DNA of 23,478 nt from Bacteroidota bacterium (GTDB taxonomy: Bacteria; Bacteroidota; Bacteroidia; Flavobacteriales; Flavobacteriaceae): NCBI GenBank assembly GCA_024278565.1, contig JAJRSY010000081.1, forward strand, positions 1 to 23,478, written 5' to 3'. The notes under the pieces are model-generated. The model did no database searches, was not told the origin of the DNA, and was given only the letters and a program-made list of their open reading frames with translations. Made by a program: the position numbers and the translations under genes. Positions 16,635 to 23,423 of the stretch are shown piece after piece (positions within the stretch are counted from its first letter, which is position 1; every line of letters begins with the position of its first letter).

Positions 16635-16673
16635 CCTGCCTCGCCGGACAGGCAGGTAAACCGGCAGGCAGGT
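16635..16673. repeat. GC palindrome of the CCTGCC family plus extra half-site
   Basis: CCTGCC and GGCAGG arms surround TCGCCGGACA, followed at 16661-16672 by a further CCGGCAGGCAGG half. The cluster is compound, as if one palindrome inserted or duplicated beside another. Confidence 0.55.
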
Positions 16674-16817
16674 TGTAACTGTTTGAAAACCAATTGTTCT
16701 ACTAGCTGACTTCTTAGCTATCTATCAAATTTTACAAAGCTCCCAAAAACAAGGTGTCAAGTTTTGATTCAACATTAATGTTAATGATTATAGGCATTGC
16801 CAAAACTTTTAAAAAAG

Positions 16818-17154
16818 TTTACCGGACAACAATGGATTTTAATATAGATCACTGTTGTCCGACAAAAAACATTCAACTCTCTTTAAAACCCTTCTATTGT
16901 TATGTTTGTAAGGTTTTAGAATAAGAGACCTTGCTTTTGTATATTGTGTTTAAAATTATGATATGCGAAAACTTTAAATCATTACTAAGCAGATTGTCAG
17001 TTAGTTACAATCAAGCCTGCCCGCCTTTGGAGGGTCTTTGTTCCCTGCCTGCCTGCCGGCAGGTTTATTCTAACAGCGCAGCGGTCTTATATCCCCGCCT
17101 GAATGACGAAGTCGGGCAGGTTTTATCGGACAACAGTAGATTTTAATGATAGAT
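16818..17154. repeat. three CGGACAACA-type repeats; possible MITE or IS remnant with 12-bp terminal inverted repeats
   Basis: Copy A (16818-16850) and copy C (17120-17154) are direct near-repeats reading GTTT(T)A.CGGACAACA..GATTTTAAT..ATAGAT. Copy B (16851-16870, ACTGTTGTCCGACAAAAAAC) is inverted. ACTGTTGTCCGA (16851-16862) and TCGGACAACAGT (17126-17137) are perfect 12-bp inverted repeats enclosing 287 bp, and the flanks on both sides share GATTTTAAT.ATAGAT. The arrangement looks like the ends of a small non-autonomous element or a decayed insertion sequence. No transposase can be read inside. Copy C runs up to the stop codon of the S41 gene. Confidence 0.55.
17044..17063. repeat. GC palindrome of the CCTGCC family
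   Basis: CCTGCC direct units run into CCGGCAGG followed by TTT. On the plus strand this is stem-forming with a short T-tract, as at 10861. It lies inside the 287-bp segment bounded by the ACTGTTGTCCGA repeats. Confidence 0.55.
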
Positions 17155-17155
17155 A

Positions 17156-18566
17156 TCAGTAATCGACTTCTTCCAATACGGTTTTAATTGCCTTATCTCC
17201 TTCCGATTCTAGTTCTTTCATTAATTTTTCCACAAATTTATGTTCGTCTTTAGGGTAATTTAAATCGATATGAACAGGTATTCCCTTCGCCTCATAACTC
17301 TTGCCCTGATTGTCTTGGTATACTTGGTTAGATAGACCAAACTCCCATCCATTCGGGAGTTTTTTATCTAAAATATCTGAAAATATACCTTTTGAAGGCG
17401 AACCGATTCTTTGCACATTATCCATCGATAGCGATGCAAGCAACAGTATTTCGGTAGCACTTGCCGACCAATGACTTTGAAGTATGTGTAGTTTACCTTG
17501 ATATTGCGCTGCCGCAGGGGGTAAGTTCAGTAATCCGCTCAGGGCCGAAACCGTCACCGATACGCTCTTTTTTTGTAAAAATGGTTCTTGCACTTGGGGC
17601 AAAGTAACTTAGAACCGTCAACCCAACCGCGTCTTCTCCCCCACCGTTAAACCTTAGATCTAAAATCAAATGTTCCGTTTCGCCCAGCTCGTTAAAAATT
17701 TTTAGCATGGTATTGTTCATACCGTTAATTTCATTTTCCATTTGGTCTGGAGATTTAGCCAAGGTCTTGTAATACATTTTTTTCGCTTCTTTAGAGGTCA
17801 TGCCTTCGGTAATTCCATAGTCTCCTTGTACCATCATGCTATTAACTTGCACATAACCGACTTGTTCATTGATTTTTCCCCAAATAGTTCGTGACAGATT
17901 ATGCGTGTTATAATTTTCAAGATATTTTGAAACAATAGCTCTTCGAAGCCCTTTAAAATCGGCATCAGGAGTGTTTTTATATCTCGTCTTGGCAAAAGCT
18001 TTTTTCATGAGTTTTTCGCCTGCATCAATACTTACATGCCCATCTTCAAGGTCTTCTAGCATTTGATAAAAAGTGGCGAAAAGTTCAGCTCTTTTTGTTT
18101 GGTTGTTGATTAGTCGTCGATATTTTTCGTATGATTTTTGCCAATCGACCCTTCTTTCCTTAAAATAAGCGTATTGCTCGTTAAAGGTATGCCACAAGAC
18201 CTCGAAATTATACATGGAATTGTTAAGGTTCTTCTTCGATATTTTTTTGGTACATAATTCTGGTAATCTTGAAATTCTGTCAAGAGTGTATATTGTAATG
18301 CCCTGCTTCATGCTCAACACATCGTTCGAAACGGATAAGCCCTCTGACAACATTTCGATAGGGTACTCAACATTGGCTTTGCAGGAAATTTTAGTTATGT
18401 CGTACATTTTAATGGTTTCCGAGTCGATTTCCACAACCCAGCCATAACCTCTGGCCATCCAGGTTCCATTAGTATCAGTGTTGGACTGTGCATGTAATCT
18501 CGAACTGCTTAAAATGCCTGAAAGGACTAATAGCGTGAGCAAAAAAGCTTTGGTCTGGTCTGTCAT
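17156..18566 (-). CDS. S41-family peptidase (C-terminal processing peptidase-like), frameshifted
   Basis: An exported S41 serine peptidase split by one base. The first frame starts at ATG 18566 with a signal peptide (MTDQTKAFLLTLLVLSGIL...LHAQ); the longer frame to 18623 starts with TTG. It holds the FNEQYAYFKERRVDW helix, LEDGHVSI, GYVQVNSM and the core DLRFNGGGEDA, then derails after ITELTP at five G (17517-17521, plus strand). Removing one base continues as ITELTPAAAQYQGKLHILQ into the second frame. That frame carries the nucleophile region SASATEILLLAS and an intact C-terminus ending EEVDY at 17156. The rebuilt protein has 469 residues. It acts in the periplasm or at the surface; the substrate is unknown. 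It follows the AraC-type regulator by 97 nt on the same strand. Assembly error or recent loss are both possible. Confidence 0.82.
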
Positions 18567-18663
18567 AGTATGTTTATGGTTATTGAACCCGTCTTGGGTT
18601 ATTATTGAGCCACAAACAAACAATTTAATTGACTGTAAATCGTCTCAATGGATGCATTGACAC

Positions 18664-19812
18664 CTATTTACCATTTGAAATCAATCTCTTTCTGTAGTCA
18701 GACGGTGATAATTGTGTTGCTTTTTTAAAGATTCGATTAAAACTAGATTTTGATTTAAAACCACAGTCAAAGGCAATTGCGAGAAGGGTGTACTTATCTG
18801 ATTCTTGCAGGCTCATTTTTAGTTTTACTTCCTCAACCCTAAAACCATTGATATAATCGTAAAAAGAAGTAGCCATGTTTTGATTTAGTAGGGCCGAGAG
18901 TTTTTTATCGGTCATTTCAAGTTGGTTCGATAATATCGTTAAGGTCAGGTCTTCATTTAAATAGGGCTTCTTTTCTTTCATAAGCACTTTTAACTTAGCT
19001 TCCAGCAGCTTCATGTCAGTAGCATCATAACTATACTTTGTTACATCAAAAGTGCCCTTATTCGACAAAATAACCGAAGTGTTCCCTTCCATCTGCAACA
19101 AAAAATCTGGCAACAAAATTTTACTCTGTGTTACTCCAAAGTATCCAAGATAGACCACTAAAAATACAGCTGAAATTACGGTCATAAAACCATCCTCATT
19201 ACCAATATCAATCGAAAAAGCCTCGAGAATACTTGACAAAACATCAATACCTAGAACTACTAAACTGCCTACCAATAGGTATTTGACCCATGCCAAGTCT
19301 TTGTTTTCTACATTGGAGTAGTTGAATTTGACCAATTCTTGAAACCGGATCAACTTCCAAAGTGAATAAAAACAATACCCAAATGAATAAAGAATGGTTA
19401 TAAAAAGATAATCTTGAACGGTTCTGGTATAAGAGAACTCAAAATATTCAATAACCGAACCAAGGGTGTCGGGTATAGAAATACCAAAAAGATAAATCAA
19501 GGGGAAAATAAAATGGACTAGATTATTTCTCAACGAATTTCTATGCTGCCCTGTAATACCTTTGATATATACTAAAAACAAAGAGCCAATAAAAACATCG
19601 ATACTATCAGCGAAAACCTTGGTCAGATAAAATAATAACCGGATGCGGTGCAAATAGGCATAGTAATTCAGAAAGACCAAAAAGATGGTCACGAAGATTC
19701 CTATCAGTACTTTGTGATGGGATTCTTTATTGTTCTTTCTAAACAAAAGGATTAATATCAAGCTAGTAAACAGTAAGCCCGTTATTAATAAAAAGTCTAA
19801 GACCAGCTTCAT
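18664..19812 (-). CDS. membrane-anchored AraC-family transcriptional regulator
   Basis: A 382-residue protein with about seven N-terminal transmembrane helices (near residues 4-23, 34-53, 66-84, 98-113, 134-153, 175-196, 208-227) and a C-terminal AraC-type double helix-turn-helix domain (about 280-378). The end of this domain, LLAIAFDCGFKSKSSFNRIFKKATQLSPSDYRK, fits the AraC signature closely. Such fusions are common in Flavobacteriaceae and are thought to sense a signal at the membrane; the ligand is unknown. The start ATG (19812) lies only 4 nt after the hisIE stop, so it is probably co-transcribed with the his genes. The downstream S41 peptidase is a plausible target or partner, but that is inference from position. 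Confidence 0.88.
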   Translation of the reverse strand: MKLVLDFLLITGLLFTSLILILLFRKNNKESHHKVLIGIFVTIFLVFLNYYAYLHRIRLLFYLTKVFADSIDVFIGSLFLVYIKGITGQHRNSLRNNLVHFIFPLIYLFGISIPDTLGSVIEYFEFSYTRTVQDYLFITILYSFGYCFYSLWKLIRFQELVKFNYSNVENKDLAWVKYLLVGSLVVLGIDVLSSILEAFSIDIGNEDGFMTVISAVFLVVYLGYFGVTQSKILLPDFLLQMEGNTSVILSNKGTFDVTKYSYDATDMKLLEAKLKVLMKEKKPYLNEDLTLTILSNQLEMTDKKLSALLNQNMATSFYDYINGFRVEEVKLKMSLQESDKYTLLAIAFDCGFKSKSSFNRIFKKATQLSPSDYRKRLISNGK

Positions 19813-19816
19813 TGTC

Positions 19817-20476
19817 CTACTTTTCTCGCAATTTCAAAACCTCCACAACATCATTTAACTTAAACCCCTTGGCCTGTAATAAAATAAGGTAGTGAAATAA
19901 CAAATCAGCACTTTCGTTCAAAAACAAATCGTCATTATCATCTTTGGCCTCGATTACAACCTCTACCGCTTCTTCACCTACTTTTTGGGCTATTTTATTG
20001 ATTCCCTTCTCAAATAACGAGACGATATACGAGCTGTCATTCTGACCCAAGGAGGCATCCTTTAAGGCATCGGCCTTACGGTTTTCGATTACCTGCTCTA
20101 AATCGGAAAGAAACCCAAAACCCTGATTGTTCTCACTTCCCCAGCAGGTGTCGGCCCCCTTATGGCAGGTTGGTCCCACAGGGTCTGCCGTTATCAAAAG
20201 AGTGTCACCGTCGCAATCGTTCTTTATGGAGACCAAATTCAGAAAATTACCGCTCTCCTCCCCTTTCGTCCATAAGCGTTGTTTGCTGCGGCTGAAAAAA
20301 GTCACCTTTTTTGTTTCTTGGGTTTTTTTCAAAGCCTCGGCGTTCATATAGCCGAGCATCAACACGTTTTTTGTGGTCGCATCTTGAATGATAGCGGGAA
20401 CGAGAGCCCCCTCTAGCTCCCCCTCAAGGGGAGTACTTTCACTCGGTCGTATGCTTTTGTTGCTCATTTTGTTCAT
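19817..20476 (-). CDS. hisIE: bifunctional phosphoribosyl-AMP cyclohydrolase / phosphoribosyl-ATP pyrophosphatase
   Basis: It catalyses the second and third steps of histidine synthesis. The HisI domain (about 25-125) has NDCDGDTLLI and CHKGADTCWG with its metal-binding cysteines; the HisE domain (about 130-215) has KVGEEAVEVVIEAKD and ESADLLFHYLIL. The ATG at 20476 (MNKMSNK) gives 219 residues; a second ATG at 20467 is possible, and the frame to 20524 starts with TTG. The segment SIRPSESTPLEGELEGA before the conserved LVPAIIQDA is encoded by a copy of the repeat module of this region and looks like an insertion relative to the usual short N-terminus. It is the last his gene of the run; the AraC gene starts 4 nt later. 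Confidence 0.93.
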   Translation of the reverse strand: MNKMSNKSIRPSESTPLEGELEGALVPAIIQDATTKNVLMLGYMNAEALKKTQETKKVTFFSRSKQRLWTKGEESGNFLNLVSIKNDCDGDTLLITADPVGPTCHKGADTCWGSENNQGFGFLSDLEQVIENRKADALKDASLGQNDSSYIVSLFEKGINKIAQKVGEEAVEVVIEAKDDNDDLFLNESADLLFHYLILLQAKGFKLNDVVEVLKLREK

Positions 20477-20548
20477 GTCTAAATGGTATATGGTATTTTT
20501 TATTGGCTCTCTTTGAGATAACAAGTTCCCCCTTCGGGGGTTAGGGGG
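20406..20548 (-). repeat. his-region repeat module, copy alpha (includes the hisIE start)
   Basis: A 143-bp unit. In transcription order it has a C/G-rich palindrome (CCCCCGAAGGGGG), TTGTTATCTCAAAGAGAGCC, an AT-rich spacer, ATGAACAAAATGAGC, and ACTCCCCTTGAGGGGGAGCT. The last part is translated as N-terminal residues of HisIE. It is followed on the plus strand by copy beta (20551-20681), nearly identical apart from a 13-bp deletion, one 1-bp insertion and a few substitutions. Confidence 0.8.
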
Positions 20549-20550
20549 AA

Positions 20551-20681
20551 GCCCCCTCTAGCTCCCCCTCAAGGGGAGTACTTTCACTCGGTCGCTCATT
20601 TTGTTCATGTCTAAAATGGTATATGGTACTTTTTATTGGCTCTCTTTGTGATAACAAGTCCCCCCTTCGGGGGTTAGGGGG
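20551..20681 (-). repeat. his-region repeat module, copy beta (hisF-hisIE spacer)
   Basis: A tandem copy of module alpha, 131 bp long. It lacks 13 bp corresponding to 20450-20462 of alpha and differs at about four other places. It keeps an ATG (20608) whose frame, MNKMSDRVKVLPLRGS, stops at 20558. The copy therefore carries a duplicated, frame-broken hisIE start 132 nt upstream of the real one. It fills nearly the whole hisF-hisIE gap. Confidence 0.8.
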
Positions 20682-20697
20682 ATTATGGTTCTTTAGA

Positions 20698-21453
20698 TCA
20701 CAATCTGATCGGAATCCCATTTTTTCGCAACTCCCTTTTTAAATCTACAATTTCTATTTCCTTAAAGTGGAAAACACTTGCAGCCAAGGCCGCATCTGCT
20801 TTTCCTTCTACAAAAGCAGCTACAAAGTGCTGCATACTACCGGCACCGCCCGAGGCAATGATGGGTATGTTGAGTTCTGTTGATAACTTTGACAGGGCTT
20901 TATTTGCAAATCCGTTTTTGGTGCCGTCATGGTCCATAGAGGTAAATAAGATTTCACCCGCACCCCTTTCTTCGACTTCCTTTGCCCAGTCGAACAGTTT
21001 TATGGCGGTAGGTACTTTACCCCCTACCAAATGTACGATCCATTCCCCTTTTATCTGTTTGGCGTCAATGGCAACAACAATGCACTGTGACCCAAATTTT
21101 GCCGCCAAATCGTTTATCAATTGCGGATTCTTTACTGCCGAGGAATTTATTGAAACCTTATCGGCACCGTTTTGCAATAAGATATCAACGTCTTCCACAG
21201 AAGAGATTCCACCGCCCACCGTAAACGGAATATTTACTTTCTCGGCTACGTGATATACCAGATCTGCCAAGGTTTTCCTTCGTTCTTCGGTTGCTGAAAT
21301 ATCTAAAAAAACCAGTTCATCGGCTCCAGATCTGGCATAGATCTCTGCTAGTTCAACGGGGTCGCCGGCATCTCTTAGATCCACAAAGTTGATTCCCTTT
21401 ACGGTTCTTCCGTTTTTGATATCTAAACAGGGTATGATTCTTTTTGTCAGCAC
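20698..21453 (-). CDS. hisF: imidazole glycerol phosphate synthase, cyclase subunit
   Basis: A (beta/alpha)8 barrel that, with HisH, converts PRFAR and ammonia to imidazole glycerol phosphate and AICAR. It has 251 residues, the usual length. The catalytic aspartates D11 (PCLDIKNG) and D130 (VAIDAK) and the phosphate-binding GGGISS and ASGGAGS loops are present. The start is GTG at 21453 (MLTKRIIPCLDI), one base after the hisA stop, so translation is tightly coupled. Downstream, the space to hisIE is filled by repeat module beta. No sign of damage. Confidence 0.95.
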   Translation of the reverse strand: MLTKRIIPCLDIKNGRTVKGINFVDLRDAGDPVELAEIYARSGADELVFLDISATEERRKTLADLVYHVAEKVNIPFTVGGGISSVEDVDILLQNGADKVSINSSAVKNPQLINDLAAKFGSQCIVVAIDAKQIKGEWIVHLVGGKVPTAIKLFDWAKEVEERGAGEILFTSMDHDGTKNGFANKALSKLSTELNIPIIASGGAGSMQHFVAAFVEGKADAALAASVFHFKEIEIVDLKRELRKNGIPIRL

Positions 21454-21454
21454 T

Positions 21455-22200
21455 TTAGGCGTTTTGTGTTAAAATAAAATTCTCCAATTGTTTTAAAGAT
21501 ATTCTGTTTTCATAAATGGCCTTACCTATAATTGTGCCCTCACAGCCCAGTTTTGCCAATTTTGGTAGCTCGTCAAAGCTTGATATTCCCCCTGAGGCAA
21601 TTAATCTTAATGCGGTGGGCGGCTCACTCTTACATTCTATCAATATCTTTTTATAGAGATCGAACGAAGGGCCCTGCAACATTCCGTCTTTGCTGATATC
21701 GGTACAGATCACATAACTGATCCCTTTTTGAAGGTAATCTTTGATAAAGGGTATCAGTTCTTCCTCAGACTCTTCTTGCCAACCTGAAACCGCTACTTTT
21801 TCCTCTAGGGCATCCGCACCCAAAATTATCATATCGGCACCATATTTTTCGATCCATTTTAAAAAGATGATTTTGTCCTTGACCGCGATACTGCCACCTG
21901 TTATTTGACCTGCGCCACTTTCAAAGGCGATACGCAAGTCTTCATCGGTCTTTAAACCTCCCCCAAATCAATCTTTAGGTTCGTATTTGTGGCGATTCGT
22001 TCTAAAACCTTATGATTTACAATGTGCTTTGATTTGGCACCGTCCAAATCAACCAAATGTAGATATGCAATGCCGTGGGCCTCAAATTGCTTCGCCACTT
22101 CCAAGGGATTTTCATTGTAAATTTTCTTGGTGTTGTAGTCTCCTTTTGAGAGCCGTACACATTTGCCGTCTATTATATCTATTGCTGGTATTATTCGCAT
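21455..22200 (-). CDS. hisA: phosphoribosylformimino-AICAR-P isomerase, frameshifted
   Basis: HisA isomerises ProFAR to PRFAR in histidine synthesis. The first frame from ATG 22200 has RIIPAIDIIDGKCVRL with the catalytic D8, and runs to NLKIDLGEV before a stop. The second frame resumes with LKTDEDLRIAFESGAGQITGGSIAV and continues through CTDISKDGM (second catalytic Asp) and ASGGISS to the end at 21455. The expected sequence at the junction is KID(F/L)GGGLKTDEDLR. One extra base in the run at 21960-21967 (five C, then three A, plus strand) restores it and gives 248 residues, the normal size. Since hisH and hisF are intact, an assembly error is more likely than loss of the pathway. Confidence 0.88.
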
Positions 22201-22217
22201 TCTTTTGTTTATGTGAA

Positions 22218-22250
22218 GTATTAAGTTCTGAGTACAATGTATTAAGTTCT
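22218..22250. repeat. short direct repeat in the gap before hisA
   Basis: GTATTAAGTTCT occurs at 22218-22229 and again at 22239-22250, with a period of 21 bp, in the 77-nt gap between the four-helix bundle gene and hisA. It could be a regulator site or slippage; no further evidence is available. Confidence 0.45.
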
Positions 22251-22277
22251 CGGTATTACCAACTCTTGTTTAATAAA

Positions 22278-22628
22278 TTATTTTAGGCTTCTTTGTAATG
22301 AAAAATTCATATTTCTAATTTCTTTACATAAATCAAGAGCTACTTTGATTTCAACGTCAGAAATAAATTTCAGACGACTCATTAAGATAAGCTGTGTCTC
22401 TAGCTCAGTAGTTGAACCATTTGTTATACTTAGAAAATGTATGAACTCTTTCTTTGAGTTTCTGCCGGCTCCTTCCGCAATATTGGAAGGAATAGAAATA
22501 CTACATTTTTTAATCTGAGATATTAAGCCAAATTTTTCATCTTGGGGCAACTGTTTTACAAGCGTATAAACTAGCTCTACCAGAGTCATGGCTTTCTCCC
22601 ATATTTTTAAATTTCTATAATCGTTCAT
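22278..22628 (-). CDS. four-helix bundle protein (23S rRNA-intervening-sequence-type, TIGR02436)
   Basis: A 116-residue all-helical protein. The family pattern is clear: YRNLKIWEKAMTLVELVY at the start, IKKCSISIPSNIAEGAGRNSKKEFIHFL in the middle (the conserved S-I-x-x-N-I-A-E-G motif at about 48-56), and ELETQLILMSRLKFI near the end. Homologs are encoded inside 23S rRNA intervening sequences of some bacteria and also as free genes in Bacteroidota; their function is unknown. Here the gene lies between hisH and hisA on the same strand, 14 nt after the hisH stop, so it is probably transcribed with them. No His-pathway activity is implied. It may be an inserted cargo gene, since the gap to hisA (77 nt) contains direct repeats. 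Confidence 0.9.
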   Translation of the reverse strand: MNDYRNLKIWEKAMTLVELVYTLVKQLPQDEKFGLISQIKKCSISIPSNIAEGAGRNSKKEFIHFLSITNGSTTELETQLILMSRLKFISDVEIKVALDLCKEIRNMNFSLQRSLK

Positions 22629-22642
22629 TACATACTCTTTAC

Positions 22643-23281
22643 TTAAGGCTTAATACTGAGAAAATTCAAAAGTATTTTCTCACCCACCAAACTGCTCTTT
22701 TCTGGGTGAAACTGCGTACCGTAAAAATTGTTCCTATGCAAGGCTGCACTGTACTTCAGTTCATATTCAGATGCTGCAATGGTCCCTTTGCAAAGTGGTG
22801 CATAAAAACTATGTACCAAATATATATGTTCATTTTCAGTTATGCCTTTAAATAGATCAGATTTCAGGTTGGCAATTTGGTTCCACCCTATTTGGGGCAC
22901 TTTGACCTTATTCGTGAATTTTACGACATCGACATCAAAAATTCCCAACCCAGTTGTATTTCCTTCTTCGGAGAAGTTGCACATCAACTGCATTCCCAAA
23001 CATATACCCAATACAGGTTGTTTTAATTGAGGGATTAGAGTATCCAACCCGCTTTCTTTCAGCTTTTTCATGGCACTCCCCGCCTCACCCACACCCGGAA
23101 AAATAACCTTATCGGCAGCTTGTATTTCGTTGGCATCATTGCTCAAAATCGCCTCATATCCTAACCGCTGAATTGCAAATTTGATGCTTTGAATGTTACC
23201 GGCACCGTAGTTTATGATAATAAGCCCCCCAACCCCCGAAGGGGGAGAACTTTTACTCGGTTGTATGTTTTTGTCGTTCAT
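22643..23281 (-). CDS. hisH: imidazole glycerol phosphate synthase, glutamine amidotransferase subunit
   Basis: A class I glutaminase that feeds ammonia to HisF. The 212 residues contain the nucleophile C94 in LGICLGMQ, the H192/E194 pair in YGTQFHPEKS, and IINYGAGNIQS, which normally lies at the very N-terminus. Here it is preceded by an extra ~19 residues (MNDKNIQPSKSSPPSGVGG), so the protein is longer than the usual ~195. These extra codons come from a copy of the repeat module also found at hisIE, containing the CCCCTTCGGGGG-type palindrome. A start after the extension would need a non-ATG codon, so the extended form is probably made. The catalytic domain looks intact. Confidence 0.93.
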   Translation of the reverse strand: MNDKNIQPSKSSPPSGVGGLIIINYGAGNIQSIKFAIQRLGYEAILSNDANEIQAADKVIFPGVGEAGSAMKKLKESGLDTLIPQLKQPVLGICLGMQLMCNFSEEGNTTGLGIFDVDVVKFTNKVKVPQIGWNQIANLKSDLFKGITENEHIYLVHSFYAPLCKGTIAASEYELKYSAALHRNNFYGTQFHPEKSSLVGEKILLNFLSIKP

Positions 23282-23362
23282 TTTGTTTCTTTCTGAAAAA
23301 GTGCACCATGTTTTTCAATGGCTCTCTTTGAGATAATTAGTTCCCCCATAGGGGTTAGGAGG
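23223..23362 (-). repeat. his-region repeat module, copy gamma (includes the hisH start)
   Basis: It has the same layout as alpha and beta: a CCCCTATGGGG palindrome, ATTATCTCAAAGAGAGCCATTG, an A/T-rich spacer, ATGAACGACAAAAACATACAACCGAGT and a CCCCCTTCGGGGG palindrome. The last two parts are translated as the first ~19 residues of HisH. It is more diverged from alpha than beta is. Confidence 0.72.
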
Positions 23363-23423
23363 CTGCCCCCTCTAGCTCCCCTTCAAGGGGAGAACTCGTA
23401 CTCTTGTGGTTTTTGTTGTTCAT
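23355..23423 (-). other. orphan 22-codon mini-ORF within module copy delta
   Basis: ATG at 23423 opens MNNKNHKSTSSPLEGELEGAA, ending in S and TAA at 23355. SPLEGELEGA nearly matches TPLEGELEGA of the HisIE N-terminus, and the MNNKNHKS part resembles MNDKNIQPS of HisH. It looks like a duplicated gene start that lost its gene, or a translated leader. Only one His codon is present, so it is not a classical histidine attenuator peptide. Confidence 0.45.

Larger units (their letters stand above)
16289..17155. other. 867-bp gene-free region with clustered palindromes
   Basis: No gene is supported. In order, it holds GC palindromes at 16524-16543, 16635-16656 and 16661-16672, a perfect AACATTAATGTT palindrome at 16771-16782, an A/T-rich hairpin (16803-16820) and three copies of a CGGACAACA-type sequence (see the repeat at 16818-17154). 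It also holds a GC palindrome at 17044-17063 and CCCGCCTG...CGGGCAGG with a T-tract at 17096-17124. The phrase TAAGACCGCT occurs near 16549 and, inverted, near 17080, each next to a GC palindrome. The plus-strand frame at 16931-17146 is built from repeats and is not coding. The end near 16289 should hold the VWA promoter. Confidence 0.6.

Noticed and set aside
16931..17146. 71-codon plus-strand open frame between the VWA and S41 genes
   Set aside because: The frame is built from GC palindromes and the terminal repeat; composition and lack of motifs argue against a gene.
20477..20524. TTG start for hisIE at 20524
   Set aside because: ATG codons at 20476 and 20467 fit better; the upstream part lies in the repeat leader.
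20521..20690. CRISPR array suggested by repeated C/G-rich units
   Set aside because: Units are longer than 100 bp, near-identical over their whole length with no unique spacers, and contain start codons; no cas gene is near.
23355..23423. Histidine attenuator leader peptide upstream of hisH
   Set aside because: The peptide contains a single His codon and lies inside the operon next to a repeat copy, so a classical his attenuator is not supported.
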